Made by a program: the position numbers and the translations under genes. Positions 56,094 through 63,846 of a stretch of DNA of 64,000 bases are shown here, one piece after another. This DNA is from DASZHJ01 sp035507155 (GTDB lineage Bacteria; Pseudomonadota; Alphaproteobacteria; ATCC43930; CGMCC-115725): contig DATJOK010000054.1 of NCBI GenBank assembly GCA_035507155.1, forward strand, positions 7,839 to 71,838, in the 5' to 3' direction. Position 1 is the first letter of the stretch. Every line of letters starts with the position of its first letter. The notes under the pieces were generated by a model. The model worked only from the letters and a program-made list of their open reading frames with translations, did not search any database and was not told the origin of the DNA.

Positions 56094-56966
56094 CTAGAGC
56101 TTCCTTTCCGCGCTCTTGAGCCAGCCGCGGCCCGCCTTGCGGCCGAGGTAGCCGGCCTTGACCCGCTGCTTCAGCAGCGCCGGCGGGCGGAAGCGCTCGC
56201 CATAGGCTTCCTGCAGGATCTCCTGCACCTGGAGGCAGAGGTTCGAGGTGGTGACATCCATCAGCTCGAAGGGACCGATCGGGTGGCCGAGGCCAAGCTT
56301 GCAGGCGAGGTCGATATCCTCCGGGGTGGCGACGCCTTCCTCCACCAGTTTGATCGCCTCGATGACGAAGGCGTGCAGCACCCGGTTGACGGCGAAGCCG
56401 ACCACGTCCTTGACTCGGATCGGCGTCTTGCCCGTCGCGCGGCAGTATTCCATCGCGCGCTCGACCGTCGCTTCCGAACTGTCGAACTGCGGGATCACCT
56501 CCACCAGCTTCATGCGCGAGACCGGCGAGAAGTAGTGGGTGCCGAGAAAGTTCGGGCGCCGCTCCAGGCTCAGATAGGAGGCGAGCGCCGAGATCGCGAT
56601 GCTGGAGGTGTTGCTGGCGATGAGCGCGTCGGGCCGACAGACGCGGTCGAGAGTGCGGCAGATCTCCGCTTTCACTGTCTCGTCCTCGAATACCGCCTCG
56701 GTCACCATGTCGCGGTCGGAGAAGCGCGCGAGATCGGTGGTGATGGCGATGCGCGCCAGCGCCGCCGGCTTCTCCGCCTCCTTGTAGAAGCCACGGGCGA
56801 TGCCCTTGTCGAGGATGCCGGCGAGCCGATCCAGGGCCGAGCGCAATTCGGCCTCGCCGCGGTCGGCGAGCAGCACGTCATAACCGCCCAGCGCGTAGAC
56901 GAGGGCGATCTCCGCGCCCATCAGCCCTGCTCCCACCACGCCGATCTTTCCCTTGGCTTCGCTCAT
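56094..56966 (-). CDS. 3-hydroxyacyl-CoA dehydrogenase, NAD-binding
   Basis: The 290-residue enzyme has the N-terminal NAD motif GVVGAGLMGAEIALVYA, SNTSSIAISALA, GTHYFSPVSRMKLVEVIP with the catalytic His, and the C-terminal dimerisation domain ending KAGYLGRKAGRGW. It oxidises 3-hydroxyacyl-CoA or, as in FadB2, 3-hydroxybutyryl-CoA. AGGAGAAG before the start at 56966 is good. It converges on the carnitine-type dehydrogenase and is divergent from the SDR gene. Confidence 0.93.
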   Translation of the reverse strand: MSEAKGKIGVVGAGLMGAEIALVYALGGYDVLLADRGEAELRSALDRLAGILDKGIARGFYKEAEKPAALARIAITTDLARFSDRDMVTEAVFEDETVKAEICRTLDRVCRPDALIASNTSSIAISALASYLSLERRPNFLGTHYFSPVSRMKLVEVIPQFDSSEATVERAMEYCRATGKTPIRVKDVVGFAVNRVLHAFVIEAIKLVEEGVATPEDIDLACKLGLGHPIGPFELMDVTTSNLCLQVQEILQEAYGERFRPPALLKQRVKAGYLGRKAGRGWLKSAERKL

Positions 56967-57069
56967 CCGCTTCTCCTCTCGGGGACTGGCGAAAATTGCA
57001 GCATTGCGCGGGGCTTGTCCACGCATCTCGACTTGCGGAAGCGTCACCGTCTGTACACTCTCTGACGCC

Positions 57070-57867
57070 ATGAAGCGAAGCGACAGCAAGCCAAGATCGG
57101 CAACTCAACACCCATTCGCGCTCGATGGCCGGATTGCTCTCATCACCGGGGCAACGCAGGGTCTCGGCCTCGAGATCGCCGCGGCCATGGCGGAGGCGGG
57201 TGCGCGCGTCGTGCTCAACGGCCGCGATCGCAAGCGTCTTGCGACGGCAGTTGGCGAGCTCCGGCGGCGGGGAATCGAAGCCCAGGCGCTTGCCTTCGAT
57301 GTCGCCGATTCCAAAGGAGTGGCAACGGCGTTCCGTCGATTGGAGCGTGAGTTCGGCGGTCTTGATATCCTCGTCAGCAACGTCGGCATTCGCGACCGCC
57401 GGCCGCTGACGGAGATCGCGGCAAAAGAATTCGAGCACATGCTCGACGTCAATCTGACGGCGTCCTTCCACCTCGCCAAGGCGGCGATCGCGCTGATGGT
57501 GCCCAGGGGTTGGGGCCGCATCATCATGTTGACCTCGATCGCGGGGCCGCTCGGCCGCGCCAACGACAGCGCCTATATCGCGGCGAAGGGCGGCCTCGCC
57601 GGCTTCGCCCGCGCCCTTGCCTGCGAGTTCGGAGCGCAGGGCATCACCACCAACGCCATCGCGCCGGGCTACTTTGCCACCGAAACGAACGAGCTGATGG
57701 TGGGCCAGCCGGCGGTCAAAGAGTTTGTCCTCCGCCGCATTCCGCTCCGTCGTTGGGGCAGGCCGGGAGAGATCGCCGGTGCCGCAGTGTTCCTTGCGTC
57801 GGATGCCGCAAGCTACGTCAACGGCCATATCCTCACCGTCGACGGCGGCCTCAGCGCCTCATTCTGA
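57070..57867 (+). CDS. Short-chain dehydrogenase/reductase (gluconate 5-dehydrogenase-like)
   Basis: The 265-residue SDR shows TGATQGLGLEI, NVGIRDRR, TSIAG with the Ser, YIAAKGG with Tyr and Lys, and the IAPGYFATETNE segment typical of gluconate 5-dehydrogenase or 3-oxoacyl reductase relatives. The substrate is uncertain. The start MKRSDSKP at 57070 avoids overlap with the divergent dehydrogenase gene. The acyl-CoA ligase follows after 95 bases. Confidence 0.9.
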   Translation: MKRSDSKPRSATQHPFALDGRIALITGATQGLGLEIAAAMAEAGARVVLNGRDRKRLATAVGELRRRGIEAQALAFDVADSKGVATAFRRLEREFGGLDILVSNVGIRDRRPLTEIAAKEFEHMLDVNLTASFHLAKAAIALMVPRGWGRIIMLTSIAGPLGRANDSAYIAAKGGLAGFARALACEFGAQGITTNAIAPGYFATETNELMVGQPAVKEFVLRRIPLRRWGRPGEIAGAAVFLASDAASYVNGHILTVDGGLSASF

Positions 57868-57962
57868 TCTCGCCTGCCGGCGCAGTTCCCGCTAGATTTT
57901 CCGTAGAACCAGGGCGCCCACAACGAACAGGGTTAATGCCCTTGTAGGCGGGGAGGAGTGGG

Positions 57963-59597
57963 ATGCGTGGGCTGATGATGGATCGGCCGCTGCTGATCCA
58001 GAGCCTGATCGAATACGCCGGCCAGTGTCACGCCGACACCGAAGTCGTCTCGCGCACCAATGAGGGGCCGATCCACCGCTACACCTATGCGGAGGCTGAG
58101 CGGCGCTCGAAGCGGCTGGCGAAGGCGCTGACGCGGCTCGGTATCGGGGTCGGCGACCGCGTCGGCACGCTGGCCTGGAATGGCTACCGCCATTACGAGC
58201 TCTATTTCGGAGTCTCCGGCATCGGCGCGGTCTGCCACACCATCAATCCTCGCCTCTTCGCCGATCAGCTCCGCTACATCGTCAATCATGCCGAGGATCA
58301 CGTCGTCTTCTTCGATCTGAGCTTCGCGCCGCTGGTCGAGAAGCTGGCGGCGGAATGGACGCCGGTCCGGCATTTCGTCGCGATGACCGATCGGGCCCAC
58401 ATGCCCGATATCAAGCTGCCTGGCCTCCTCTGCTACGAGGAGCTGCTGTATGCTGAGACGCCTGACATGGAATGGCCGGAGTTCGACGAAAACACCGCCT
58501 CCTCGCTCTGCTACACCTCTGGTACCACCGGCAATCCCAAGGGCGTGCTCTATTCCCACCGCTCGACGGTGCTGCACGCCTTCTCCTGCTGTATGGCGAA
58601 CAACACCTCGGTCGCCATGTGGGAATCGGTCTGCCCGGTGGTGCCGATGTTCCATGTGAACGCCTGGGGCATTCCCTATGCAACGGCGATGGGGGGCGCG
58701 AAGCTGGTATTTCCGGGGCCCAAGCTGGACGGCGAGAGTCTCTACGATCTCTTCCAGGCGGAGCGGGTGACGCTGGGCCTTGGCGTACCGACCGTGTGGC
58801 TCGGGTTCCTGAAATATCTCGACGACAGCGGCAAGCGGCTCGACCATCTGAAGCGGCTGCTGATCGGGGGCTCGGCGGCGCCGCTCGCAATGATCAAGAC
58901 CTTCGAGCAGAAGCACGGCGTCCGCGCCGTCCAGGGCTGGGGCATGACCGAGATGAGTCCGGTAGGCTCCGTCTGCACCCTCAAGGCAAAATTCAGCGAT
59001 CTGCCGGAGGTGGCGCAGGACGCCATCAAGGTGAAGCAGGGCCGCGCGCTCTACAGCGTCGAGATGAAGCTGGTGGATGCCGAGGGCAGCGTGCAGCCCC
59101 ATGACGGCGTCTCGCGCGGCGAGTTGCTGGTGCGCGGGCCCTGGATCATCGGCGCCTATTACCGCGACGAGGCGGCGACGCGTCAGGCCTTTGACGCCGA
59201 GGGATGGTTCCGCACCGGCGATGTCTGCACCATCGATCCCGACGGCTATCTGCAGATCGTCGACCGCCGCAAGGACGTAATCAAGTCCGGCGGCGAATGG
59301 ATCAGCTCGATCGACGTGGAGAACGCGGCGATCGGCCATCCGGACGTACAGGAGGCGGCGGTGATCGGACTGCCGCATCCCAAGTGGGCGGAGCGGCCGC
59401 TGCTGGTGGTGGTGCCGAAGGAAGGCCGCCGGCCGCAGAAGGAGGATATCCTCTGCTATCTCCGAGAGCGCCTCGTCAAATGGGCAGTGCCCGACGACAT
59501 CGCCTTCGTGACCGAGATCCCGCACACGGCGACCGGCAAGATCCTGAAAACCCGGCTGCGCGAGATCTTCGCCGACTATCGCCTGCCGACCGCGTGA
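57963..59597 (+). CDS. Acyl-CoA ligase, AMP-forming (DmdB-like/medium-long chain)
   Basis: The 544-residue adenylate-forming enzyme has the P-loop YTSGTTGNPKGV near residue 183, MFHVNAWGIPY, WGMTEMSP and the hinge/C-terminal DRRKDVIKSGGEWIS with the catalytic Lys near the end (TGKILKTRLRE). The group includes 3-methylmercaptopropionyl-CoA ligase and fatty-acyl-CoA ligases, which are hard to separate by eye. GGGGAGGAG precedes the ATG. It may load acids for the dehydrogenases upstream. Confidence 0.92.
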   Translation: MRGLMMDRPLLIQSLIEYAGQCHADTEVVSRTNEGPIHRYTYAEAERRSKRLAKALTRLGIGVGDRVGTLAWNGYRHYELYFGVSGIGAVCHTINPRLFADQLRYIVNHAEDHVVFFDLSFAPLVEKLAAEWTPVRHFVAMTDRAHMPDIKLPGLLCYEELLYAETPDMEWPEFDENTASSLCYTSGTTGNPKGVLYSHRSTVLHAFSCCMANNTSVAMWESVCPVVPMFHVNAWGIPYATAMGGAKLVFPGPKLDGESLYDLFQAERVTLGLGVPTVWLGFLKYLDDSGKRLDHLKRLLIGGSAAPLAMIKTFEQKHGVRAVQGWGMTEMSPVGSVCTLKAKFSDLPEVAQDAIKVKQGRALYSVEMKLVDAEGSVQPHDGVSRGELLVRGPWIIGAYYRDEAATRQAFDAEGWFRTGDVCTIDPDGYLQIVDRRKDVIKSGGEWISSIDVENAAIGHPDVQEAAVIGLPHPKWAERPLLVVVPKEGRRPQKEDILCYLRERLVKWAVPDDIAFVTEIPHTATGKILKTRLREIFADYRLPTA

Positions 59598-59604
59598 GGC
59601 AGCG

Positions 59605-60303
59605 CTAGAGCCACCGCCACTGGCCGATGACGCGGCCCTGAATGTAGGCCTCGTCGAGGCTGCGCTCGTAGGGCTCGTAGGCCTGGTTGTCGGAGGTGAT
59701 CTTGACCCGCGGCGGGTCGGTGTGCGGCAGCAGCTGCACCCGCTTCACCACCAGGCCAAGGCCGTCCCAGACCACGAAGATGCCGGGCGGGCTCGGGCGG
59801 CGGTCGCCGGTGTCGACGAGCGCGCGCTGACCCGGCATCAGCGTCGGCTCCATACTGTCGCCGAGCACGGTGATGATACGGAGTTCCGCCGCCGGCGCGG
59901 TCGTGTAGCTGCGGATCATCTCGCTCGGGATCTGCCATTCGGCGACCGCGCGGTTGCCGGCATCGGTGAGGCCGCTGCCGGCGCCGGCGCGGACATCGAG
60001 CTCCTGGATGCGGAGCGTGGCGGCGCTCGCCTCCGACCGCGTCGGGCCGAGGAGCGGCCGGTGGCTGCCGTCGACGCCGGCGAGCGCGAAGAGCTCCGCC
60101 GCCTCGACGCCGCGCGGCTCGAAGATCGGCACCAGCTTCAGCACCAGGTCGAGGGGCATCAGCGGCTTCTTGAAGCGGTCCTCGTAGTGCTGATAGCTGG
60201 AGCCGTGCTCCATGCCGAGCGCCTCCGCCACCTGTCGGATCGACAGGCCGGCGCGCTGGCGCAGCTGCTTGAGGCGGCGCGAGACCGCAGAAACCTCCAC
60301 CAT
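59605..60303 (-). CDS. HTH - S24 (LexA/CI-like) transcriptional regulator
   Basis: The 232 residues have an N-terminal XRE helix-turn-helix (RLKQLRQRAGLSIRQVAEAL) and a C-terminal S24 peptidase domain with the Ser in LGDSMEPTLMPGQ and the Lys in VVKRVQLLP. An Ala-Gly bond in DVRAGAGSG is a candidate self-cleavage site. Such regulators are inactivated by RecA-stimulated autocleavage or act as stress repressors. Start 60303 places the gene divergent to the zinc-motif gene; a frame extension to 60450 would cross the control region. Likely autoregulated through the dyad at 60314-60378. Confidence 0.85.
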   Translation of the reverse strand: MVEVSAVSRRLKQLRQRAGLSIRQVAEALGMEHGSSYQHYEDRFKKPLMPLDLVLKLVPIFEPRGVEAAELFALAGVDGSHRPLLGPTRSEASAATLRIQELDVRAGAGSGLTDAGNRAVAEWQIPSEMIRSYTTAPAAELRIITVLGDSMEPTLMPGQRALVDTGDRRPSPPGIFVVWDGLGLVVKRVQLLPHTDPPRVKITSDNQAYEPYERSLDEAYIQGRVIGQWRWL

Positions 60304-60313
60304 TTCTGTAGTG

Positions 60314-60378
60314 TGTACGCGAGCTCCATGAAGAGCGATACGCTTTTTATGTTGACCTTCGAACGTAATCAGCGTACA
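60314..60378. promoter_or_regulatory. Divergent operator: TGTACGC / GCGTACA inverted repeat
   Basis: TGTACGC (60314-60320) and GCGTACA (60372-60378) are perfect inverted copies 51 bases apart. The left copy lies 11 bases before the repressor start, the right one overlaps the -10 of a plus-strand promoter TTGACC (60352-60357) N17 TACATG (60375-60380). This is what an S24-type repressor controlling both directions would leave, but binding is untested. Confidence 0.45.
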
Positions 60379-60441
60379 TGTTTTGTTCTCCGCAGCAAGG
60401 GCTGTGGCCGGTGGATTTCCGCCACTTCGGGAGAGGGTGTC

Positions 60442-60858
60442 ATGTTCCATAGTGGTGCATACGAAAGTAGGCAGAGAGAGGATGAAGAGAACAAAACAGG
60501 AACAACTTTAACCCTTCCAGGAGGCGCCGTCAAGCGAGGCGGGGCCGGTGCGCCAGGAGATACCCGTGCGCGGTGTTCCTTCATCGTCGCCGAGGGCTGG
60601 CGCTATGGCGGCGGCGAGCCCTTCTGCAACGCGCCCGTGGCGGCCGGCAGCGCTTATTGCGTCCAGCACCGTCGCCGCTGCGCGCCGACCCCGGACAGCA
60701 GCAGTGCGGCGCTCGCCGAGGCCGCCGAGGCGCCGCCCCCGCCGCCCGAATTCGGCTACCTCGCCGAGGCGGTGCTGCCGGAGGCGCTGCCCGACGAGGC
60801 CGAGGAGATCCGCGCCCTTCTCGACGTGCAGCCGCTCGATCGCGGTGCCGCGGAGTGA
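60442..60858 (+). CDS. Small protein with GcrA-like zinc-binding motif
   Basis: The 138-residue product has Cys45, Cys62, Cys73 and His76 in a C-x16-C-x10-C-x2-H arrangement with FCNAPVAAGSAYCVQH, close to the C-terminal zinc motif of the alphaproteobacterial cell-cycle regulator GcrA. It lacks the N-terminal DNA-binding helices of GcrA; its own N-terminus is Gly/Thr-rich and its C-terminus is Ala/Pro/Glu-rich. GGGAGAGGG precedes ATG 60442. It is divergent to the S24 repressor. No family assigned with confidence. Confidence 0.7.
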   Translation: MFHSGAYESRQREDEENKTGTTLTLPGGAVKRGGAGAPGDTRARCSFIVAEGWRYGGGEPFCNAPVAAGSAYCVQHRRRCAPTPDSSSAALAEAAEAPPPPPEFGYLAEAVLPEALPDEAEEIRALLDVQPLDRGAAE

Positions 60859-60860
60859 GC

Positions 60861-61388
60861 ATGGCGCGCACGGGGCGGAAGAAAGCGGCGGGCGAGGCGC
60901 TGCTGGCGCCGACGCCGGAGCGCTGGTCGCGGCGCGAGGTCGAGCGGCTGCCGCGCGCCATCGCCGACGAGGCGGGACGGCCGGCGCGGCCCTTCCATGC
61001 GCCCGACACGCTCCTGCAGATGGAGCGCCGCCACACCATCACCGTGGCGATGCGCGAGGCCGGGGAGACTTTCCGCGCGCTCTTCCGCCTCGCCAATCTC
61101 GATCCGCTGCGCGCGCTCGATCCCGCCAAGGTGCCGGAGACGGTGCGCGAGCTCCACGTGAGCGAGCGTCAGGCGGAGGCGCGGCGGCAGGTCGACGGCG
61201 TCATGAAGGCCTTCGGCGGCCGCGCCTCCCCGGCGGGCTCCTGCCTCTGGCACGTGGTGGGCGAGGAGCGCTCGCTCAAGGACTGGGCACTCCGTGCCGG
61301 CTGGGGCGGCAAGCCGATGAAGCCGGACACCGCATCCGGCATCCTGGTGGGCGCGCTCGGCGTTCTGCAGGCCTACTACGGGCTTTGA
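60861..61388 (+). CDS. Hypothetical protein with conserved helical C-terminus
   Basis: The 175-residue protein starts two bases after the stop of the zinc-motif gene, so the two are coupled. The N-terminus is basic (ARTGRKKAAG), followed by Arg/Glu-rich helices. The end (VVGEERSLKDWALRAGWGG, then ASGILVGALGVLQAYYGL) looks like a compact helical domain related in style to DUF6456-like alphaproteobacterial proteins; I cannot confirm the family. Its pairing with a repressor-controlled gene suggests a DNA-linked or phage-like regulatory role. Confidence 0.7.
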   Translation: MARTGRKKAAGEALLAPTPERWSRREVERLPRAIADEAGRPARPFHAPDTLLQMERRHTITVAMREAGETFRALFRLANLDPLRALDPAKVPETVRELHVSERQAEARRQVDGVMKAFGGRASPAGSCLWHVVGEERSLKDWALRAGWGGKPMKPDTASGILVGALGVLQAYYGL

Positions 61389-61444
61389 CGCGCCGCCCGC
61401 GACCGGTAGCGTCGTCGGGACGGCGCGGGAGGAGAGAGCAGGCG

Positions 61445-61912
61445 ATGGCGGCGATCGATGCGGCGGTGCGCCTCGCCTATGCGCTTGGATATCGCCTGCT
61501 GCGCCTCTGGTGGTATTTCCGCCGTCCCGATCATCAGGGCGCGGTGGTGGCGGTCTGGCACCACGGCCGCATCCTGATGCTGCGCCACTCCTACCGCAGG
61601 CGGCTCGGCTGGCCCGGCGGCGGCGTCGACCGCGGCGAGGACCCGCGCCAGGCGGCGCGCCGCGAGCTCCGCGAGGAGCTTGCCCTCGAGGTCGCCGACG
61701 ACGCGCTCGCCTATCTCGGCGAGACGCCGCAGCGCTGGGAGCATCGCCGCGACCGCGTCCACATCTTCGAGCTGACGCTCGAGACGCCGCCGAGCCTCCG
61801 CCCCGATCGCCGCGAGGTGGTCGCGGCCGAGTTCATGGCGCCCGAGGACGCGCTCGGCCGCGAGATCGCGCCCTTCATCCGCGCCTATCTCGAGCGCCGC
61901 CCCAAAAAGTGA
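61445..61912 (+). CDS. NUDIX hydrolase
   Basis: The 155-residue protein has a NUDIX box from Gly59 to Leu81 (GGVDRGE, then RELREEL), matching GX5EX7REUXEE with the later Gly replaced by Ala80. It cleaves nucleoside diphosphates linked to another moiety; substrate unknown. A hydrophobic N-terminal segment (AYALGYRLLRLWWYF) may touch the membrane. GGAGGAGAGAG lies before ATG 61445. A perfect hairpin begins at its stop. Confidence 0.9.
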   Translation: MAAIDAAVRLAYALGYRLLRLWWYFRRPDHQGAVVAVWHHGRILMLRHSYRRRLGWPGGGVDRGEDPRQAARRELREELALEVADDALAYLGETPQRWEHRRDRVHIFELTLETPPSLRPDRREVVAAEFMAPEDALGREIAPFIRAYLERRPKK

Positions 61913-61942
61913 AGGCCCCGCTCGGGGGGCGAGCGGGGCCTT
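61912..61942. terminator. Bidirectional hairpin terminator between converging genes
   Basis: AAGGCCCCGCTCG (61912-61924) and its perfect complement (61930-61942) enclose a five-G loop. In the minus direction the stem is followed by TTCACTTTTT, so it ends the 61965-62183 gene well; for the NUDIX gene it is a weaker terminator. Confidence 0.75.
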
Positions 61943-61964
61943 CGGGAGTGTGATGCCCAGGGGG

Positions 61965-62183
61965 TTAGTGCATCGCGCTCCGCGCCGCGGCACCCGCCAT
62001 GTGCACCGCGAGGCATTTCTGGAAGGTGGTGGGCTCGGTCTTGGAGAAGAGGCGCTGCATCCAGCCGGCGCTTTCCGGCGCCTTCACCGGGGTGACCTGC
62101 CGCGTCACCGGCGCCGGACGGACCGGCCGATGCTCCGGCTTCACCTGGCGGATGACCATCCACCGCTCGACGACTTCAGACAT
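61965..62183 (-). CDS. Hypothetical small protein
   Basis: The 72-residue frame starts MSEVVERWMV after AAGGAAA and has a Pro/Val-rich basic middle (KPEHRPVRPAPVTRQV) and a C-terminal segment FQKCLAVHMAGAAARSAMH. No signal peptide or known domain is visible. A strong hairpin follows its stop, and an AT-rich promoter region lies upstream, both of which support a real gene. Confidence 0.65.
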   Translation of the reverse strand: MSEVVERWMVIRQVKPEHRPVRPAPVTRQVTPVKAPESAGWMQRLFSKTEPTTFQKCLAVHMAGAAARSAMH

Positions 62184-62524
62184 GACCAATTTCCTTGCTC
62201 GATGGGTTCGCTCGTTCGCGTTGCCAGATTCAAAGCAGGTCTTCTTAGTTAATACATCCGGTATTTTGTTAAAATTCGCGTGACCTTTTAGAGCTATTTG
62301 GCACGAATTAAGTTAATCCGTTAACCATGTCGGAAATACTTGATCTGCCGAAGAAATCGGCCGCGCCAGAACATGGTTAAGGCGCTGCAACCAAGGCAGG
62401 GCAGGCATGCATGCCGGCGAAGGCGCCACGCGCCGCCGGGCGCGCCCGGGCCGGCCCTTGCGCGGCTTTTTCGCCGATCCCCGCTTTTAGGATTCCGTCA
62501 ATCCGCCGGCGCGATGCTGGGAGC
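62184..62524. other. 341-base AT-rich control region with repeated TTAA sites
   Basis: No gene seen. It holds TTAA at 62249, 62269, 62308, 62313, 62321 and 62377, and a perfect inverted pair TTAACCATG (62321-62329) / CATGGTTAA (62372-62380). TTAACC is a common CtrA half-site. The region probably carries promoters for the small minus-strand gene and rlpA. Confidence 0.6.
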
Positions 62525-63040
62525 ATGGTTCGCACCGTTCTTCGCTGCCTCGCGCTGGCACAGGTATCGAGCTCTCGAGGCCGCGTCCTCGGCGCGCTGG
62601 CGCTTGCCGGCCTGCTCGCCGCCTGCGCCCAGCCGGAGCTGCCGCAGCCGGCGGCGTTGCCGCTCGCGCCCCTGGTCATGCCGCCGCCGCCGCAGGCGAG
62701 CTTCCGCCAGGAGGGTCTCGCCTCCTGGTACGGCGGCGCGCTCGACCGGCATCTGACCGCGAGCGGCGAGCGCTTCGACATGAACGGCCTCACCGCCGCG
62801 CACCGCTCGCTGCCGCTCGACACCATCGTGCGGGTCACCAACCTCAGGAACGGCGAGACCGTCTCGGTGCGCATCAACGACCGCGGGCCCTTCATGCCCG
62901 GCCGCGTGATCGATCTCTCGCGCGCCGCCGCGCAGCAGATCGGCATGCGGCACGACGGCGTGGCGCCCGTGCGCATCGAGGTCTTCGACGCCGATCAGCG
63001 CAAGTCCACCACCACCGCCGAGAGCGCCGCCGCCTACTGA
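62525..63040 (+). CDS. rlpA: RlpA-like septal/peptidoglycan-binding lytic transglycosylase (lipoprotein)
   Basis: The 171-residue protein has a lipoprotein signal (LALAGLLAAC, acylated Cys near 34) and a double-psi beta-barrel domain: GLASWYGGALDRHLTASGERFDMNGLTAAHRSLPLDTIVRVTN split across residues 66-108, and VSVRINDRGPFMPGRVIDLS with the catalytic Asp region. There is no C-terminal SPOR domain, so septal targeting via denuded glycans is not evident. GGGAGC before ATG 62525 selects this start over 62411. Confidence 0.93.
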   Translation: MVRTVLRCLALAQVSSSRGRVLGALALAGLLAACAQPELPQPAALPLAPLVMPPPPQASFRQEGLASWYGGALDRHLTASGERFDMNGLTAAHRSLPLDTIVRVTNLRNGETVSVRINDRGPFMPGRVIDLSRAAAQQIGMRHDGVAPVRIEVFDADQRKSTTTAESAAAY

Positions 63041-63059
63041 CGGGCGCCGGCGCCGGACC

Positions 63060-63290
63060 CTAGTTCTGCTTCGACGGCGTCGGCGTGATGGTGCCGGAGG
63101 CGGGCGCCTGCGGCGTCACCGTGCCGCCATTGCTCTGCGGCGCCGGCGCGGAGGGCGCGGGATAGGCGTAGGGATAATAGCCGTAGGGCGGATAGCCGTA
63201 ATAGGAGGGCGCCGGATAAGGATAATAGTAGCAGCCGCTCAGCAGCGCCGCCGCCGCCGCCATCACGCCCCACCTGAGGATCCTGCCCAT
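63060..63290 (-). CDS. Tyr/Pro-rich small lipoprotein
   Basis: The 76-residue product has a lipobox ending AAAAALLSGC and then a striking run of Tyr and Pro (YYYPYPAPSYYGYPPYGYY) followed by a Thr/Pro-rich tail. The sequence predicts an exported, acylated, largely disordered surface or envelope peptide. Longer frames to 63404 are out of keeping with the lipobox. No known function; such Tyr-rich lipoproteins recur in alphaproteobacteria. Confidence 0.75.
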   Translation of the reverse strand: MGRILRWGVMAAAAALLSGCYYYPYPAPSYYGYPPYGYYPYAYPAPSAPAPQSNGGTVTPQAPASGTITPTPSKQN

Positions 63291-63402
63291 GACCTCTCCT
63301 CCGCGCTGCCGCGCCAGTATAGCATGACGTCGGGGACGACGATCCTCGCGTCCTTCGAGACGCGCCCGCCGGACCTGCGGCGCGACGCAACGAGGAGGGC
63401 GC

Positions 63403-63798
63403 ATGATCGATCACGTCTCGATCGCGGTCAGCGATCTCGCGGCGAGCGCCGCCTTCTATGATCGCGTGCTGGCGCCCTTGGGCCTGAAGCGCGTGGTGGA
63501 GCGCGCGGCGAGCATCGGCTTCGGCAAGACCTATCCCGAGTTCTGGCTCAACCTCCGCGTGGGCCTTGCGGCGGTGGCGGCGGAGACCGGCTGCCACTGC
63601 TGCCTGCGCGCCCGCGACGCGGCGGCGGTCGACGCCTTCCACGCCGCGGCGCTCGCCGCCGGCGGCCGGAGCGACGGCGCGCCGGGCGCGCGCCAGGGCG
63701 AGATGACCCGCTACTACGCCGCCTTCATCCGCGACCCCGACGGCAACAAGCTCGAAGCCGCGAATTTTCCGCGCGCGGAGTCGAGTGGGAGCGAGTGA
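63403..63798 (+). CDS. VOC (glyoxalase/bleomycin resistance) family protein
   Basis: The 131 residues make one vicinal-oxygen-chelate fold: MIDHVSIAVSDLAASAAFYDRVLAPLGLKRV at the start and YYAAFIRDPDGNKLEAANFP near the end, with metal-ligand His4 and Glu in KLEAA. Such proteins are lyases, dioxygenases or drug-binding proteins. GAGGAGGGCGC precedes the ATG. It is divergent from the lipoprotein gene. Confidence 0.9.
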   Translation: MIDHVSIAVSDLAASAAFYDRVLAPLGLKRVVERAASIGFGKTYPEFWLNLRVGLAAVAAETGCHCCLRARDAAAVDAFHAAALAAGGRSDGAPGARQGEMTRYYAAFIRDPDGNKLEAANFPRAESSGSE

Positions 63799-63846
63799 GG
63801 CGGAGAATCCCCGCTCCCCCCTTGCAGGGCGGAGAGGGACTGACTT

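Noticed and set aside
57933..59525. A 530-codon minus-strand frame opposite the acyl-CoA ligase
   Set aside because: The plus-strand ligase contains all adenylation motifs; the minus frame is compositional.
63046..63057. GC-rich palindrome between rlpA and the lipoprotein gene, considered as a terminator
   Set aside because: It is a self-complementary GGCGCCGGCGCC-type run without loop or T-tract and is probably compositional.
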